A DNA stretch of 64,000 bases from Arthrobacter_B citreus (GCF_042429235.1 NZ_JBHMBA010000008.1), one strand, 5' to 3'; counted from the stretch's first letter, positions 25,680 through 35,452 are shown. Translations and numbers: made by a program. The notes: generated by a model from the letters alone, not told the origin.

Positions 25680-28412
25680 GTGCCAGTTAAGGCGACGGAC
25701 AAGAAGACCGGCAAGAAGTTAGTCATTGTCGAGTCTCCCGCCAAGGGCAAGACCATTGCCGCGTATTTGGGCGAGGGCTTCGAGGTGACGGCCTCCATGG
25801 GCCACATCCGCGATCTTCCGCAGCCGTCGGATCTGCCGGCCGAGCTGAAGAAGACTGCCGTCGGCAAGTTCGCCGTGGATCTCGACAACGACTTCGAGCC
25901 GTACTACGTGGTGTCTTCGGACAAGAAGAAGAAGGTGGCCGAGCTCAAGGCTGCCCTCAAGGACGCCGACGAACTCTACCTCGCAACTGACGGTGACCGT
26001 GAAGGTGAAGCCATTGCCTGGCACCTGCTCCAGGTGCTCAAGCCCAAGGTCCCGGTCCACCGCCTGACCTTCCCCGAAATCACCAAGGAAGCCATCCAGC
26101 GTGCCCTGCTGGAAATGCGCGACGTCGACGTCGCCATGGTGGATGCGCAGGAAACCCGCCGCATCCTGGACCGCCTCTACGGCTACGAGATTTCCCCGGT
26201 GCTGTGGCGCAAGGTTGCCCGCGGCCTGTCCGCCGGCCGCGTGCAGTCCGTCGCCACCCGACTGGTGGTGGAGCGCGAACGTGAGCGCATGGCGTTCCGT
26301 CCCGCCTCCTACTGGGACCTGCTGGGCACCTTTGCCACCGGTGCGGCTGAAACCTTCAAGGCCAAGCTGGTCTCCGTGGACGGCGCCCGCGTCGCCACCG
26401 GCAAGGACTTCAGCGACCTGGGCCAGCTCAAGGCCAAGTCCGTGGCCCACCTGGACGAAGCGGCAGCAACGTCGCTCGCCGCGAACCTGGAATCGGCGTC
26501 GTTCTCAGTCCGTTCCGTGGACACCAAGCCGTACACCCGCCGCCCGGCCGCCCCGTTCACCACCTCCACCCTCCAGCAGGAAGCCGGCCGCAAGCTGCGC
26601 TACTCCTCGAAGGTGACCATGCAGGTGGCGCAGCGGCTGTATGAAAACGGCTACATCACCTATATGCGTACGGACTCCCCGGCGCTGTCGGACCAGGCCA
26701 TCAACGCCGCCCGCCGGCAGGCCTCGGAACTGTACGGACCGGAATACGTGCCCGAAGCGCGCCGCGTCTACAAGGGCAAGTCCAAAAACGCGCAGGAAGC
26801 CCACGAGGCCATCCGCCCCGCCGGTGACTCCTTCCGCACCCCGGCTCAGGTTGCCTCCTCGCTGCGCGGAGACGAGTTCAAGCTCTACGAACTGATCTGG
26901 AAGCGCACCGTCGCCTCGCAGATGGCTGACGCCAAGGGCTCGACGGCGTCCGTCCGCCTCGGTGCGGTGGCTTCTGACGGCCGCGACGCCGAGTTCTCGG
27001 CGTCGGGCACGGTCATCACCTTCCGCGGCTTCATGGCCGCCTATGAAGAGGGCCGCGACGCGGCACGCGACGACGACGCCGAGGGCACCGAGGGCGCACG
27101 CCTGCCGGTCCTGAAGGCCGACGACGCGCTGACCGCCGCCGAGCTGAACGCCGTCGGACACGAGACCTCCCCGCCGCCGCGCTACACCGAAGCGTCGCTG
27201 GTGAAGGTGCTCGAAGAACTCGGCATCGGCCGCCCGTCCACGTACGCGGCGACCATTTCCACCATCATGGACCGCGGCTACGTCACCAACCGCGGCCAGG
27301 CACTGGTGCCGAGCTGGATCGCGTTCTCAGTGGTGCGCCTGCTCGAGGAGCACTTCACGGACTACGTGGACTATGACTTCACCGCGGAGCTGGAAGAGGA
27401 CCTGGACCGCATTGCCCGGGGCGAAGCCGGCCGCGTGGAGTGGCTAAACCAGTTCTACTACGGCGACCGCGTGGACACCGGACTGCACACCATCGTGAAC
27501 GACCTCGGCGAAATTGATGCCAAGGCCATCAACTCGATCGAGATTGCGCCGGGCATCATGCTGCGCGTGGGCAAATTCGGACCGTACCTGGAGCGCCCGC
27601 TGCCCGCGGATGCTCCGGAAGGCACCGAACCCGAGCGCGCCAACGTTCCCGAGGATCTGGCACCGGATGAGTTGACCGCCGAAAAGGCGGTTGAGCTGAT
27701 GGAGACAGCCGGTCCCGAAGAACGCGTGCTGGGTGAGGATCCGGAAACCGGACGCACCATTGTGGCGCGGAACGGCCGCTACGGCCCCTATGTGATCGAG
27801 CTGATTCCGGAGCCCACCGCCGAGGAACTGGCCAACCAGCCGGTTGAGTACTACAAGAACGGCAAGCCCAAGCCGCCGAAGAAGCCCGTGAAGCAGAAGC
27901 CGCGCACCGGATCGCTGTTCAAGTCCATGAGCGTGGAGACCGTCACCCTCGAGGAAGCGCTGAAGCTGATGAAGCTCCCGCGCGTCCTGGGCACTGACGC
28001 CGAGGGCAACGAGATCACCGTGCAGAACGGCCGCTTCGGTCCGTACCTGAAAAAGGGAACGGACTCGCGGTCCATCGGCTCGGAAGAGGAAATCTTCACC
28101 ATCACGCTGGAACAGGCACTGGAGATCTACTCCCAGCCCAAGCAGCGCGGCGGGCGGCAGGCAGCGGCCCCGCTGGCGGAGTTCGGCACCGACCCGGTCT
28201 CCGAAAAGCCGATTGTGGTCAAGGACGGCCGCTTCGGTCCGTACATCACCGACGGCATCACCAACATCACGGTGCCCCGGTCCACGGCCATCGAAGAGCT
28301 GACCCGCGAACAGGCTATCGACCTGCTGGCGGAGAAGCGCGAAAAGGGCCCGGCCAAGAAGCCGGCCGCCCGCAAGCCGGCGGCGCGCAAGCGCGCACCG
28401 GCAAAGAAGTAG
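25680..28412 (+). CDS. topA: DNA topoisomerase I
   Basis: A 910-residue type IA topoisomerase that relaxes negative supercoils. The TOPRIM start VIVESPAKGKTI, the acidic DGDREGEAIAWHL, catalytic Tyr328 in YITYMRTDSP and the IRPAG block are all present. The C-terminus has several GRFGPY-type repeats (RNGRYGPY, QNGRFGPY, KDGRFGPY) instead of zinc fingers, then a Lys/Ala/Arg tail typical of actinobacterial TopoI that aids processivity. The frame is open to 25533, but GTG 25680 has TAGGAG before it and matches the family N-terminus. Confidence 0.97.
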   Translation: MPVKATDKKTGKKLVIVESPAKGKTIAAYLGEGFEVTASMGHIRDLPQPSDLPAELKKTAVGKFAVDLDNDFEPYYVVSSDKKKKVAELKAALKDADELYLATDGDREGEAIAWHLLQVLKPKVPVHRLTFPEITKEAIQRALLEMRDVDVAMVDAQETRRILDRLYGYEISPVLWRKVARGLSAGRVQSVATRLVVERERERMAFRPASYWDLLGTFATGAAETFKAKLVSVDGARVATGKDFSDLGQLKAKSVAHLDEAAATSLAANLESASFSVRSVDTKPYTRRPAAPFTTSTLQQEAGRKLRYSSKVTMQVAQRLYENGYITYMRTDSPALSDQAINAARRQASELYGPEYVPEARRVYKGKSKNAQEAHEAIRPAGDSFRTPAQVASSLRGDEFKLYELIWKRTVASQMADAKGSTASVRLGAVASDGRDAEFSASGTVITFRGFMAAYEEGRDAARDDDAEGTEGARLPVLKADDALTAAELNAVGHETSPPPRYTEASLVKVLEELGIGRPSTYAATISTIMDRGYVTNRGQALVPSWIAFSVVRLLEEHFTDYVDYDFTAELEEDLDRIARGEAGRVEWLNQFYYGDRVDTGLHTIVNDLGEIDAKAINSIEIAPGIMLRVGKFGPYLERPLPADAPEGTEPERANVPEDLAPDELTAEKAVELMETAGPEERVLGEDPETGRTIVARNGRYGPYVIELIPEPTAEELANQPVEYYKNGKPKPPKKPVKQKPRTGSLFKSMSVETVTLEEALKLMKLPRVLGTDAEGNEITVQNGRFGPYLKKGTDSRSIGSEEEIFTITLEQALEIYSQPKQRGGRQAAAPLAEFGTDPVSEKPIVVKDGRFGPYITDGITNITVPRSTAIEELTREQAIDLLAEKREKGPAKKPAARKPAARKRAPAKK

Positions 28413-28488
28413 GGCGCCGACTGGCTCCGGCCATTCCCGTGCCCGCCGGTACGGAGCTGCCCTGTGCGGGAGCTTCGTTCCGGCGCGG

Positions 28489-28494
28489 GATAAT
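28489..28494 (+). promoter_or_regulatory. -10 box of the Ppx/GppA gene (leaderless type)
   Basis: GATAAT with six bases to the ATG and no Shine-Dalgarno between them. Confidence 0.45.
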
Positions 28495-28500
28495 GGTGTC

Positions 28501-29550
28501 ATGCGTTTAGGCGTCCTCGACATCGGGTCCAACACCGTCCACCTCCTGCTGGTGGACGCCCATCCGGGTGCCCGGCCGGTGCCGTTTGCGTCCCACAAGC
28601 GGCCGCTGTCACTGATTGCGTATCTGGACGACGACGGCGCCATCACCGAAGCCGGCCAGCGCGAGCTGATCAATTTTGTGGCCGAAGCCGGCGAATTTGC
28701 CCGCCGGCACCGCGCCCAGGACGTGCTGGCCTTCTGCACCTCGGCCATCCGGGAAGCGGCCAACGGCGATGCCGTGCTGGCCCGGGTGGAGGATGAGACC
28801 ACCATCCGGCTGGAGGAGCTCAGCGGCACCGACGAGGCGTCACTGACCTTCCTCGCCGTGCGCCGCTGGTACGGCTGGGGTGCCGGCACCCTGTTGGACC
28901 TGGACATCGGCGGGGGATCGTTCGAAATGGCGCAGGGCGCCGACGAACTTCCGGAAACCGCGCTGTCAGTGCCGCTGGGAGCTGGCCGGCTGACCCGCGA
29001 CTGGCTCACCGGCGATCCGCCCACGGCCAAGAGCATCAAGAAACTCCGCAAGTACATCCGCGCCTGCGTCCAGGATGCCGCCGGCGCGTTTGCGGAATCA
29101 GGGCGGCCCGACCTCGCCGTCGGAACGTCCAAGACCTTCCGGTCGCTGGCCCGCATCGCCGGAGCCGCGCCGTCAGCGGCAGGGCCGTACGTCCGCCGGC
29201 AACTGCTGCGGGCCGACCTCGGGCTGTGGACCAAGCGGCTGGAAACCATGTCCATTGATGACCGCGGCAACCTCGACGGCGTATCGCCGGTCCGGGCGGC
29301 ACAGGTGCTCGCCGGGGCCATGACGGCGCACGCGGCCATGGAAGCCTTCGACCTGCCGGTCCTCGACATCTGTCCCTGGGCACTGCGCGAGGGCCTGCTG
29401 CTGCAGCGTTTCGACACCCTGCGCTTTGAATCCGACGGTCCGCTTCCGGAGAACCCGCATCCGGCCAGTCCAACGCTGCCTCCACCGGCCCTTGTGACTG
29501 AACCCGCAAGCGCAACCGTTCCCAGCACCTTCTACGGAAAGTCCAGCTGA
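28501..29550 (+). CDS. Ppx/GppA-family phosphatase
   Basis: A 349-residue ASKHA-fold enzyme that cleaves inorganic polyphosphate or the pentaphosphate of (p)ppGpp. Phosphate 1 loop LDIGSNTVHLLLVD at the N-terminus, catalytic FCTSAIREAANG near 80, phosphate 2 loop DLDIGGGSFEMA near 140. It lacks the HD domain of long Ppx proteins, matching the short actinobacterial Ppx1/Ppx2 group. The isomerase gene starts directly after its stop (TGAATG), so they are probably co-transcribed. Confidence 0.92.
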   Translation: MRLGVLDIGSNTVHLLLVDAHPGARPVPFASHKRPLSLIAYLDDDGAITEAGQRELINFVAEAGEFARRHRAQDVLAFCTSAIREAANGDAVLARVEDETTIRLEELSGTDEASLTFLAVRRWYGWGAGTLLDLDIGGGSFEMAQGADELPETALSVPLGAGRLTRDWLTGDPPTAKSIKKLRKYIRACVQDAAGAFAESGRPDLAVGTSKTFRSLARIAGAAPSAAGPYVRRQLLRADLGLWTKRLETMSIDDRGNLDGVSPVRAAQVLAGAMTAHAAMEAFDLPVLDICPWALREGLLLQRFDTLRFESDGPLPENPHPASPTLPPPALVTEPASATVPSTFYGKSS

Positions 29551-30381
29551 ATGACGATTTCATCCAAGATCTCCCAGGCCGACGACAACAGCACACCGTT
29601 TATTCCGGTGGCCCTGTCCAGCGCCTCTGTTTATCCGCTAAGCGTGCACGACACCTTCGCCGTCGCCCACGACCTGGGGTACGACGGCGTCGAGGTCATG
29701 GTCACGGGCAACAATGACAGCCAGAACCCGCAGACCCTGAACGCGCTGAGCGAGCGGTACGGGCAACCGATCATGGCCATCCACGCACCAACCCTCCTGC
29801 TGACCCAGCAGGTGTGGGGCAAGGCCTGGACGAAAATTGAGCTCTCCGCCGCCATGGCCGCCGAAGTCGGGGCCACCACGGTGGTGGCCCATCCGCCGTT
29901 CCGCTGGCAGTCCGGCTACGCCGAGAACTTCGCCGAGGGAGTGCGGCACATTTCCGAGCAGTACGGCGTGACCATTGCCGTCGAGAACATGTACCCCTGG
30001 CGGGTCCGCGGACGCGAAGCCAAGGCCTACCTTCCGCACTGGAACCCGGTGACGGAACCCTATGACCACGTCACCTGGGACTTCTCGCACGCCGCCATTG
30101 CCGGCATGGATTCCTATGAGGAACTGCGCAAGCTCGGCAGCCGCCTGCACCATGTCCACCTGACCGACGGCACGCCCAACGGCCGCGACGAGCACATGCT
30201 GCCCGGCGAGGGCACCCAGCGCTGCGCCGAAGCGCTGCAGTACCTGGCCGAAACCGGTTACGCGGGAGTGGTCGCCATCGAAGTGAGCACCCGCAAGGTC
30301 AAGGGAGCCGGCGAGCGGGAGGACCAGCTGAAGCAGACGCTGGACTTCGCCCGGATGAACCTCGGCCAGATCTCGGAGTAG
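29551..30381 (+). CDS. Sugar phosphate isomerase/epimerase-like TIM barrel
   Basis: A 276-residue AP-endonuclease-2-type TIM barrel. Metal-ligand segments include VVAHPPFRW, VAVENMYPW, VTWDFSHAAIAG, HHVHLTDGTPNGRDEHMLPG and VAIEVSTRK, in the family order. The substrate is unknown; relatives act on inositol and hexulose sugars. It directly follows the Ppx/GppA gene, an association common in actinobacteria. Confidence 0.87.
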   Translation: MTISSKISQADDNSTPFIPVALSSASVYPLSVHDTFAVAHDLGYDGVEVMVTGNNDSQNPQTLNALSERYGQPIMAIHAPTLLLTQQVWGKAWTKIELSAAMAAEVGATTVVAHPPFRWQSGYAENFAEGVRHISEQYGVTIAVENMYPWRVRGREAKAYLPHWNPVTEPYDHVTWDFSHAAIAGMDSYEELRKLGSRLHHVHLTDGTPNGRDEHMLPGEGTQRCAEALQYLAETGYAGVVAIEVSTRKVKGAGEREDQLKQTLDFARMNLGQISE

Positions 30382-30427
30382 CGCAGTTCCACCGGCCCTC
30401 GATGGAGGGCACGCGTGCATGCCGTGA

Positions 30428-30433
30428 CAGAAT
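30428..30433 (+). promoter_or_regulatory. -10 box of proC (leaderless type)
   Basis: CAGAAT with six bases to the ATG; first base differs from the TANNNT pattern. Confidence 0.35.
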
Positions 30434-30439
30434 CGGGGC

Positions 30440-31294
30440 ATGGATACCGGAACTCTGCAACTGACCTTTTTGGGCTGCGGCTCAATGAACGAAGCCATTC
30501 TTGGCGGAATCCTTGCCGGCGGAATGCCTGTCTCACAGGTGAGCGCCACCGTGCGGCGCCCTGAACGGGCCGAAGAGCTGCGCGGACGCTATGAGGGACT
30601 CACGGTGCTGGCCGGCAACGATGATCCGGACGCCAACCGCACCGCGGCGGCCGCTGCCGACGTCGTCGTTATCGGGGTCAAGCCCGTGGGCGTCGCGGCC
30701 CTGCTCGCGGAGATTGCCCCCGTCCTGCACCCGGGGACAGTGGTCATCAGTGTTGCCGCCGCCGTTTCCCTTGAGATGCTGGAAGCCGGGCTTCCCGACG
30801 GGCAGCCGGTCATCCGTTCCATGCCCAACACGCCGTCCCGGCTGGGCCGCGGAGTGGTTTCCCTGTCCGCCGGGGGCAGCGCCACCGAGGCCACCATGTC
30901 ACTGGCCGCCGAGCTGTTCGCTCCCACCGGACGGGTGGTCCAGGTTCCGGAGGACCAGGTGGACGCCGTTTCCGCAGTCAGCGGTTCCGGGCCGGCCTAT
31001 GCCTTCTACCTGGCCGAAGCCATGGCCCGCGCGGGGGAGGAACTGGGGTTGGACCCGGAACTGTCAGCGGTGCTGGCCCGGGACACGGTTGCCGGCGCCG
31101 GTTACATGTTGGCCGAGCCCGGCGCCGACGCCGCGGTGCTGCGGCGGGCCGTGACCAGCCCCAACGGCACCACCGAGGCCGCCATCCGCACGTTCGATGA
31201 GCAGGGGCTGCCCGACGTCGTTGCCCGCGCCGCCCGTGCCGCTGCCGAACGCGCCGCGGAGATCACCGCCGAGCTCACTGCGGCGCAGAAGTAG
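30440..31294 (+). CDS. proC: Pyrroline-5-carboxylate reductase
   Basis: A 284-residue enzyme for the last step of proline synthesis, reducing P5C with NAD(P)H. Rossmann start LTFLGCGSMNEAILGGIL (GxGxM), conserved IRSMPNTPSRLGRGV near 130 and the C-terminal AVSGSGPAYAFYLAEAM with VTSPNGTTEAAI. Full length. It converges on the potassium-uptake genes with only six bases between stops. Confidence 0.96.
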   Translation: MDTGTLQLTFLGCGSMNEAILGGILAGGMPVSQVSATVRRPERAEELRGRYEGLTVLAGNDDPDANRTAAAAADVVVIGVKPVGVAALLAEIAPVLHPGTVVISVAAAVSLEMLEAGLPDGQPVIRSMPNTPSRLGRGVVSLSAGGSATEATMSLAAELFAPTGRVVQVPEDQVDAVSAVSGSGPAYAFYLAEAMARAGEELGLDPELSAVLARDTVAGAGYMLAEPGADAAVLRRAVTSPNGTTEAAIRTFDEQGLPDVVARAARAAAERAAEITAELTAAQK

Positions 31295-31300
31295 CCTCCG

Positions 31301-31969
31301 CTACGGCCTGGCGGCGAACCGCTCCAGCAGGTCCACGTGCCCGGAGACGATCAGCATGTCCCGGGACGAGACCTTGGTGTCGGCCCGTGCATAGGTGAAG
31401 TCCTCGCCGGGGGACTTCACCCCCACCACGGTCACCCCGTATTTGGACCGCACGTTGGATTCGCCCAGCGTGAAGCCCTGGGTCTCGCGCGGCGGGTACA
31501 TCTTCACGATGGCGAAGTCGTCGTCGAACTCGATGAAGTCCAGCATGCGCCCGCCCACCAGGTGCGCGGCGCGCCGGCCGGCGTCGGCCTCCGGATAAAT
31601 CACATGGTTGGCGCCGATCCGGGTCAGGATCTTGCCGTGGGCTGAGGTGATCGCCTTGACCCACAGGTGTTCGATTCCCAGATCCACCAGGTTCACGGTG
31701 ATCAGCACGCTGGATTCGATCGATGTTCCCACGCCGACGACGGCGGAGGAAAACTCCTGCGCGCCAAGCTGCTTCAGTGCGTCAATGTTGGTGGCGTCGG
31801 CCTGCACCACGTGGGTGAGGATGCCTGACGCCTTCTGGACAAGGTTCGGATCCCGCTCGATGGCCAGGACCTCGCGGCCCTGCTTGACCAGCTGTTCGGC
31901 GGTGGCGGAGCCAAAGCGTCCCAGCCCGATCACCAGGACGGGAGCATTATGAGCTGGTCTGTCAGCCAA
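31301..31969 (-). CDS. ktrA: KtrA/TrkA-type potassium channel regulatory subunit
   Basis: A 222-residue RCK protein: N-terminal nucleotide-binding domain (VLVIGLGRFGSATAEQLVKQ, IERDPNLVQ) and C-terminal RCK_C domain (GFTLGESNVRSKYGVTVVGV ... SSRDMLIVSGHVDLLERF). It gates the KtrB pore in response to ATP/ADP or cyclic-di-AMP. The likely start is TTG 31969, overlapping the ktrB stop by eight bases; no better ATG is in frame. Confidence 0.92.
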   Translation of the reverse strand: MADRPAHNAPVLVIGLGRFGSATAEQLVKQGREVLAIERDPNLVQKASGILTHVVQADATNIDALKQLGAQEFSSAVVGVGTSIESSVLITVNLVDLGIEHLWVKAITSAHGKILTRIGANHVIYPEADAGRRAAHLVGGRMLDFIEFDDDFAIVKMYPPRETQGFTLGESNVRSKYGVTVVGVKSPGEDFTYARADTKVSSRDMLIVSGHVDLLERFAARP

Positions 31970-33371
31970 TGATCGGCCTTTCCTCGGGGAAGTGGTAAAG
32001 CGTGTTGCGCTGCCGTGTGGCGAGGGCCGCAGCGAGGGTGATGGTACCCACGCGGCCGGCGAACATCAGTGCGGCGAGGAGGTATTTGCCTGCCGGCGGC
32101 AGCTCTTCACTAAGTCCTATACTCAGCCCAACCGTGGCAAAGGCGGAAATCACTTCGAAGAGCACCGGCTCGAGGGTCTCTTCGGTGATGGCCAGCAGGG
32201 CCACGGTGGTCACCGCCACCAGGGTGGCGCCGAGCACCACCACGGAGATGGCAACCCGCATCGCGCCAAAGGCTATGGTCCGGCCAAAGGCCCGGACGTC
32301 CGAATCACCGCGCGCTTCCGCCACGATCGCCAGGAAGATGACGGCGAGGGTGGTGACCTTGATGCCGCCGGCCGTGGATGCCGAACCGCCGCCGGCAAAC
32401 ATGAGCATGTCGGTGATCACCAGGGTGCTGGAGTCCAGGTCCGACATATCCACGAGGTTGAAGCCGCCGGAACGGGTCATGACCGAAGCGAACACAGAGT
32501 GCAGGATCCGGTCGGCCACATTCATCTCGCCGATGGTCCGGGTGTTGAACCATTCGAAGGCACCCCAGAGAATACTGCCGCCCACCAGCAGGATGCTGGT
32601 CACCAACAGGGTGAGCTTGGTGTGCAGGTTCCAGCGCCGCACGTGGATCTTGCTCTGCAGCAGGACCATGATTACCGGGAAACCGAGGCTGCCGACAAAC
32701 ACGCCGACCATCAGCGGCAGCAGAATCCACAGATCTTCGTCATACGGAACGAGCCCGTCTGAGTGCGGGGTGAACCCGGCGTTGTTGAATGCGGAGACCG
32801 CATAGAACACTGCGTGCCACACCGCCTGGCCCGGTGACTCGCCCAGAATCATGAACCGGGGGGCCATGACCAGCGCCAGGATGAGTTCGATGGCCACGGT
32901 GGTGGTGACCACGATGCGCAGCAGCGAGCCGACTTCGCCCAGCCGGCCGGTGTTCATGCCTTCCTGGGCAATGAGCTTCCCGCGTACGCCCAGCCGCCGG
33001 TTCACGGCGAGGGCCAGCAGCGATGCCATGGTCAGGATGCCCAAACCACCCACCTGGATGGCAATCAGGATGAGGACCTGGCCAAACCCGGACCAGTGGG
33101 TGGCGGTGGAGACGACGGTCAGCCCGGTGACGCAGACCGCCGACACCGCTGTGAAGAACGCGTCGTACAGGGGTGTGACCTGTCCGCTGGAGGCGGATGC
33201 CGGCAGCGACAGCAGGGCCGTAAAGAGCAGGATCACCAGGGCGAAGACGATCAGGGCAAGCCGGGCGGGTGAGCTGGCAGCCAGTGCGTCAATGAAGTCG
33301 CGCAGCGCGGAGAAGGCGTTAGTGGGTCGAAGCTGCCGCAGCTGCAGCCGGGGCTGCCGGATGGGTGCCAT
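31962..33371 (-). CDS. ktrB: KtrB/TrkH-type potassium uptake pore
   Basis: A 469-residue membrane protein with the four-fold pore repeat. Selectivity-filter-like segments are CVTGLTVVSTATHW, NNAGFTPHSDG, TRSGGFNLVD and STAGGIKVTTLA, each after a membrane helix. The ATG at 33371 is chosen; the longer frame to 33575 adds residues of no membrane or conserved character. It is divergent from acuC and operonic with ktrA. Confidence 0.93.
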   Translation of the reverse strand: MAPIRQPRLQLRQLRPTNAFSALRDFIDALAASSPARLALIVFALVILLFTALLSLPASASSGQVTPLYDAFFTAVSAVCVTGLTVVSTATHWSGFGQVLILIAIQVGGLGILTMASLLALAVNRRLGVRGKLIAQEGMNTGRLGEVGSLLRIVVTTTVAIELILALVMAPRFMILGESPGQAVWHAVFYAVSAFNNAGFTPHSDGLVPYDEDLWILLPLMVGVFVGSLGFPVIMVLLQSKIHVRRWNLHTKLTLLVTSILLVGGSILWGAFEWFNTRTIGEMNVADRILHSVFASVMTRSGGFNLVDMSDLDSSTLVITDMLMFAGGGSASTAGGIKVTTLAVIFLAIVAEARGDSDVRAFGRTIAFGAMRVAISVVVLGATLVAVTTVALLAITEETLEPVLFEVISAFATVGLSIGLSEELPPAGKYLLAALMFAGRVGTITLAAALATRQRNTLYHFPEERPIIG

Positions 33372-33500
33372 ATTCGTGCTTGTTTCCTTGGTTCCAAGTG
33401 GGGCGCGGTGCTCTGCACAGAAGTAAACCACTGATGCGGGGCTCCGTAACGGTCCGGCGGCGTGCCGCGGTGTCAGTCTCCCAGTATTGCTCACATCGCG

Positions 33501-33506
33501 TAGCCT
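33501..33506 (+). promoter_or_regulatory. -10 box of acuC (leaderless type)
   Basis: TAGCCT with seven bases to the ATG at 33514. Confidence 0.4.
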
Positions 33507-33513
33507 GTTGAGC

Positions 33514-34722
33514 ATGATCAACCGCGGGCTCAGTCTTCCGGTCATGCCGACCCGAATCATCTGGCACGAGTCCATGCTTCAGTACAACTTTGGCCTCGGC
33601 CATCCCATGAGTCCGCTGCGCCTGGACCTTACGGCGAGGCTGGCCCGGGACCTGGGAATCTTCGATCTGCCCGGCGTTTCCCTGGGGGAGCCTTTTGTCG
33701 CCTCCGACCAGGAGCTCGGGATGGTCCACGGCAGCGCATACATCGCCGGGGTGCGCAGCGTCAGTGAGGACCCGCGGTCATCCCAGGAAAAATTTGGCCT
33801 TGGCACCGAAGATAATCCTGCCTTTGCCGGGATGCACGAGGCCAGCGCACGGCTGGTCGGCGGTTCGCTGGCAGCTGCTGATGCCGTGCTGTCCGGGGAC
33901 GTCGTCCATGCCGTGAACTTTGGCGGAGGCATGCACCACGCGGCCGCCGAACGTGCCTCGGGATTCTGCATCTACAACGACGCCGCGGCCGCCGTCGCCC
34001 GGCTGCTCGCGGGCGGCGCCGGCAAGGTCCTGTATATCGACGTCGATGCCCATCACGGCGACGGGACGCAGAGCATCTTCTGGAACGATCCCCGCGTCAT
34101 GACAATTTCGCTGCATGAAACCGGGTTGACGCTCTTTCCGGGCACGGGTTTCGCCAATGAAACCGGAGGCCCCGGCGCGGAGGGAACCGCGGTGAACGTG
34201 GCGCTCCCGGCCCGGACGTCCGACGCCGGCTGGCTGAGGGCCTTTCACGCGGTGGTGCCCCAGCTCGCAGAGGCCTTCGCTCCCGACGTGATCGTCAGCC
34301 AGCATGGCTGCGACAGCCACTTCGATGACCCGTTGACCAATCTTCGGCTCAGCGTCGAAACCCAGCGGCAGGCGGCCCTGACCATCGCCGACCTCGCCGC
34401 GAACCTCTGCGGCGGCAGATGGATTGCGACCGGCGGCGGCGGATACAACGTTGTTTCAGTGGTTCCCCGTTCCTGGAGCCTGCTGATGTCCGTGGCCGCC
34501 AACGGGCGGATCCGGTGCAACACCCCGGTCCCTGAATCATGGCGGGAGTACGTGAAGGAACGCTACGGCGAGGATTCCCAGCCCCTGATGGGTGACGGCG
34601 TTGAGCTGTGGTGGAGATCCTGGGAAGTCGGCTACGACCCCAACGACGAGATTGACCGCACCGTGATGGCCACCCGCAAGGAAGTGTTCCCGCTGCACGG
34701 ACTGGATCCCTGGTTCGATTAG
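33514..34722 (+). CDS. acuC: AcuC-like histone deacetylase-family protein
   Basis: A 402-residue class I HDAC-fold zinc deacetylase. Active-site blocks: GGGMHHAAAERASGFCIYND (His pair), YIDVDAHHGDGTQSIFW (Asp/His metal ligands), SQHGCDSHFDDPLTNL and TGGGGYN. AcuC deacetylates acetyl-CoA synthetase in Bacillus, which would link it to the acs gene at 1.7-3.7 kb. A second in-frame ATG at 33544 (MPTRIIWH) matches the usual family start; 33514 is preferred because of the close -10 box, but either is possible. Confidence 0.9.
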   Translation: MINRGLSLPVMPTRIIWHESMLQYNFGLGHPMSPLRLDLTARLARDLGIFDLPGVSLGEPFVASDQELGMVHGSAYIAGVRSVSEDPRSSQEKFGLGTEDNPAFAGMHEASARLVGGSLAAADAVLSGDVVHAVNFGGGMHHAAAERASGFCIYNDAAAAVARLLAGGAGKVLYIDVDAHHGDGTQSIFWNDPRVMTISLHETGLTLFPGTGFANETGGPGAEGTAVNVALPARTSDAGWLRAFHAVVPQLAEAFAPDVIVSQHGCDSHFDDPLTNLRLSVETQRQAALTIADLAANLCGGRWIATGGGGYNVVSVVPRSWSLLMSVAANGRIRCNTPVPESWREYVKERYGEDSQPLMGDGVELWWRSWEVGYDPNDEIDRTVMATRKEVFPLHGLDPWFD

Positions 34723-34733
34723 GCGGCGTTCCA

Positions 34734-34754
34734 CCGGGCGTCCCCACCGCCCGG
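34734..34754. other. GC-rich hairpin after acuC
   Basis: CCGGGCG, seven bases, CGCCCGG. A perfect stem without a T-run, so only a possible terminator or pause for acuC. Confidence 0.35.
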
Positions 34755-34785
34755 CACGGGAACCAGCCTTTGTCCACGAAACGGA

Positions 34786-34791
34786 TAAAGT
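34786..34791 (+). promoter_or_regulatory. -10 box of the ArsR-type gene (leaderless type)
   Basis: TAAAGT with seven bases to the ATG. Confidence 0.4.
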
Positions 34792-34798
34792 AAGGGTC

Positions 34799-35401
34799 AT
34801 GGTCATCGATGATGTTTTTGCCGTCATTGCGGAGGGCACCCGCCGTGAACTGCTGGGTGCGCTGCGCAGCGGGGATAAATCCGTAGGCGCGCTCGTGGAA
34901 GAGCTGGAAGTCAGCCAGCCCACCGTCTCGAAGCACCTGAAGGTCCTCCGCGAAGCCGGCCTGGTCACCATGCGCGCGGAGGGGCAGAAACGTTACTACT
35001 CGCTGCAGCCGGCACCGCTCGAGGAAATCGTGCTGTGGCTCAAGGCCTTCGATCTCCCTTCGCTCCAAGCCGCCAAGACCCCCGGTGTGCGCCTCCCCTC
35101 CATGAGCCCGGCGGGCGCGGCCGGTCCCGCACTGGGTTCGGCACCGGCTGCCTCCGGTACTGGAAACGCGGCGGGGACAGCCCGAACCGGTCGTCAGCTG
35201 TTCGCCGGCCGCCCGACCTCGCCGGACCAGGTGTCCGCAGCAGCCGCAGCGTCAGCCGGGCTGGAACCCGGAAGCGTCGAAGCCCAGCCGGCGGGCGCGG
35301 ACCAGGCGGCACAGCATCTGGGCCGCACCGTGGGACGCGCGGCTGAGCGCGCCGTTGACCTGCTGGGGCAGCTCCCCAAGTTCCGGCGTCGGCGCTCCTG
35401 A
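34799..35401 (+). CDS. ArsR-type winged-helix regulator with disordered tail
   Basis: A 200-residue protein. Residues 1-85 are an ArsR/SmtB-type HTH (DDVFAVIAEGTRRELLGAL, VSQPTVSKHLKVLREAGLV, RAEGQKRYYSL), followed by a 100-residue Ala/Gly/Pro tail and a final basic helix (AERAVDLLGQLPKFRRRRS). No metal-binding cysteine motif is seen, so it is probably not a metal sensor. Target and ligand are unknown. gdhA follows 87 bases later. Confidence 0.86.
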   Translation: MVIDDVFAVIAEGTRRELLGALRSGDKSVGALVEELEVSQPTVSKHLKVLREAGLVTMRAEGQKRYYSLQPAPLEEIVLWLKAFDLPSLQAAKTPGVRLPSMSPAGAAGPALGSAPAASGTGNAAGTARTGRQLFAGRPTSPDQVSAAAAASAGLEPGSVEAQPAGADQAAQHLGRTVGRAAERAVDLLGQLPKFRRRRS

Positions 35402-35446
35402 GGCTGACTTCCCCCGTCACACATCGCAGGCCCGGCGGCCGAACGC

Positions 35447-35452
35447 TAGCGT
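35447..35452 (+). promoter_or_regulatory. -10-like box of gdhA
   Basis: TAGCGT about 36 bases before the gdhA ATG; here a short leader with AAGGAG at 35472-35477 remains, unlike the leaderless genes. Confidence 0.35.

Noticed and set aside
27444..29528. 694-codon minus-strand reading frame
   Set aside because: Antisense to topA and the Ppx/GppA gene; Ser/Arg-rich without motifs.
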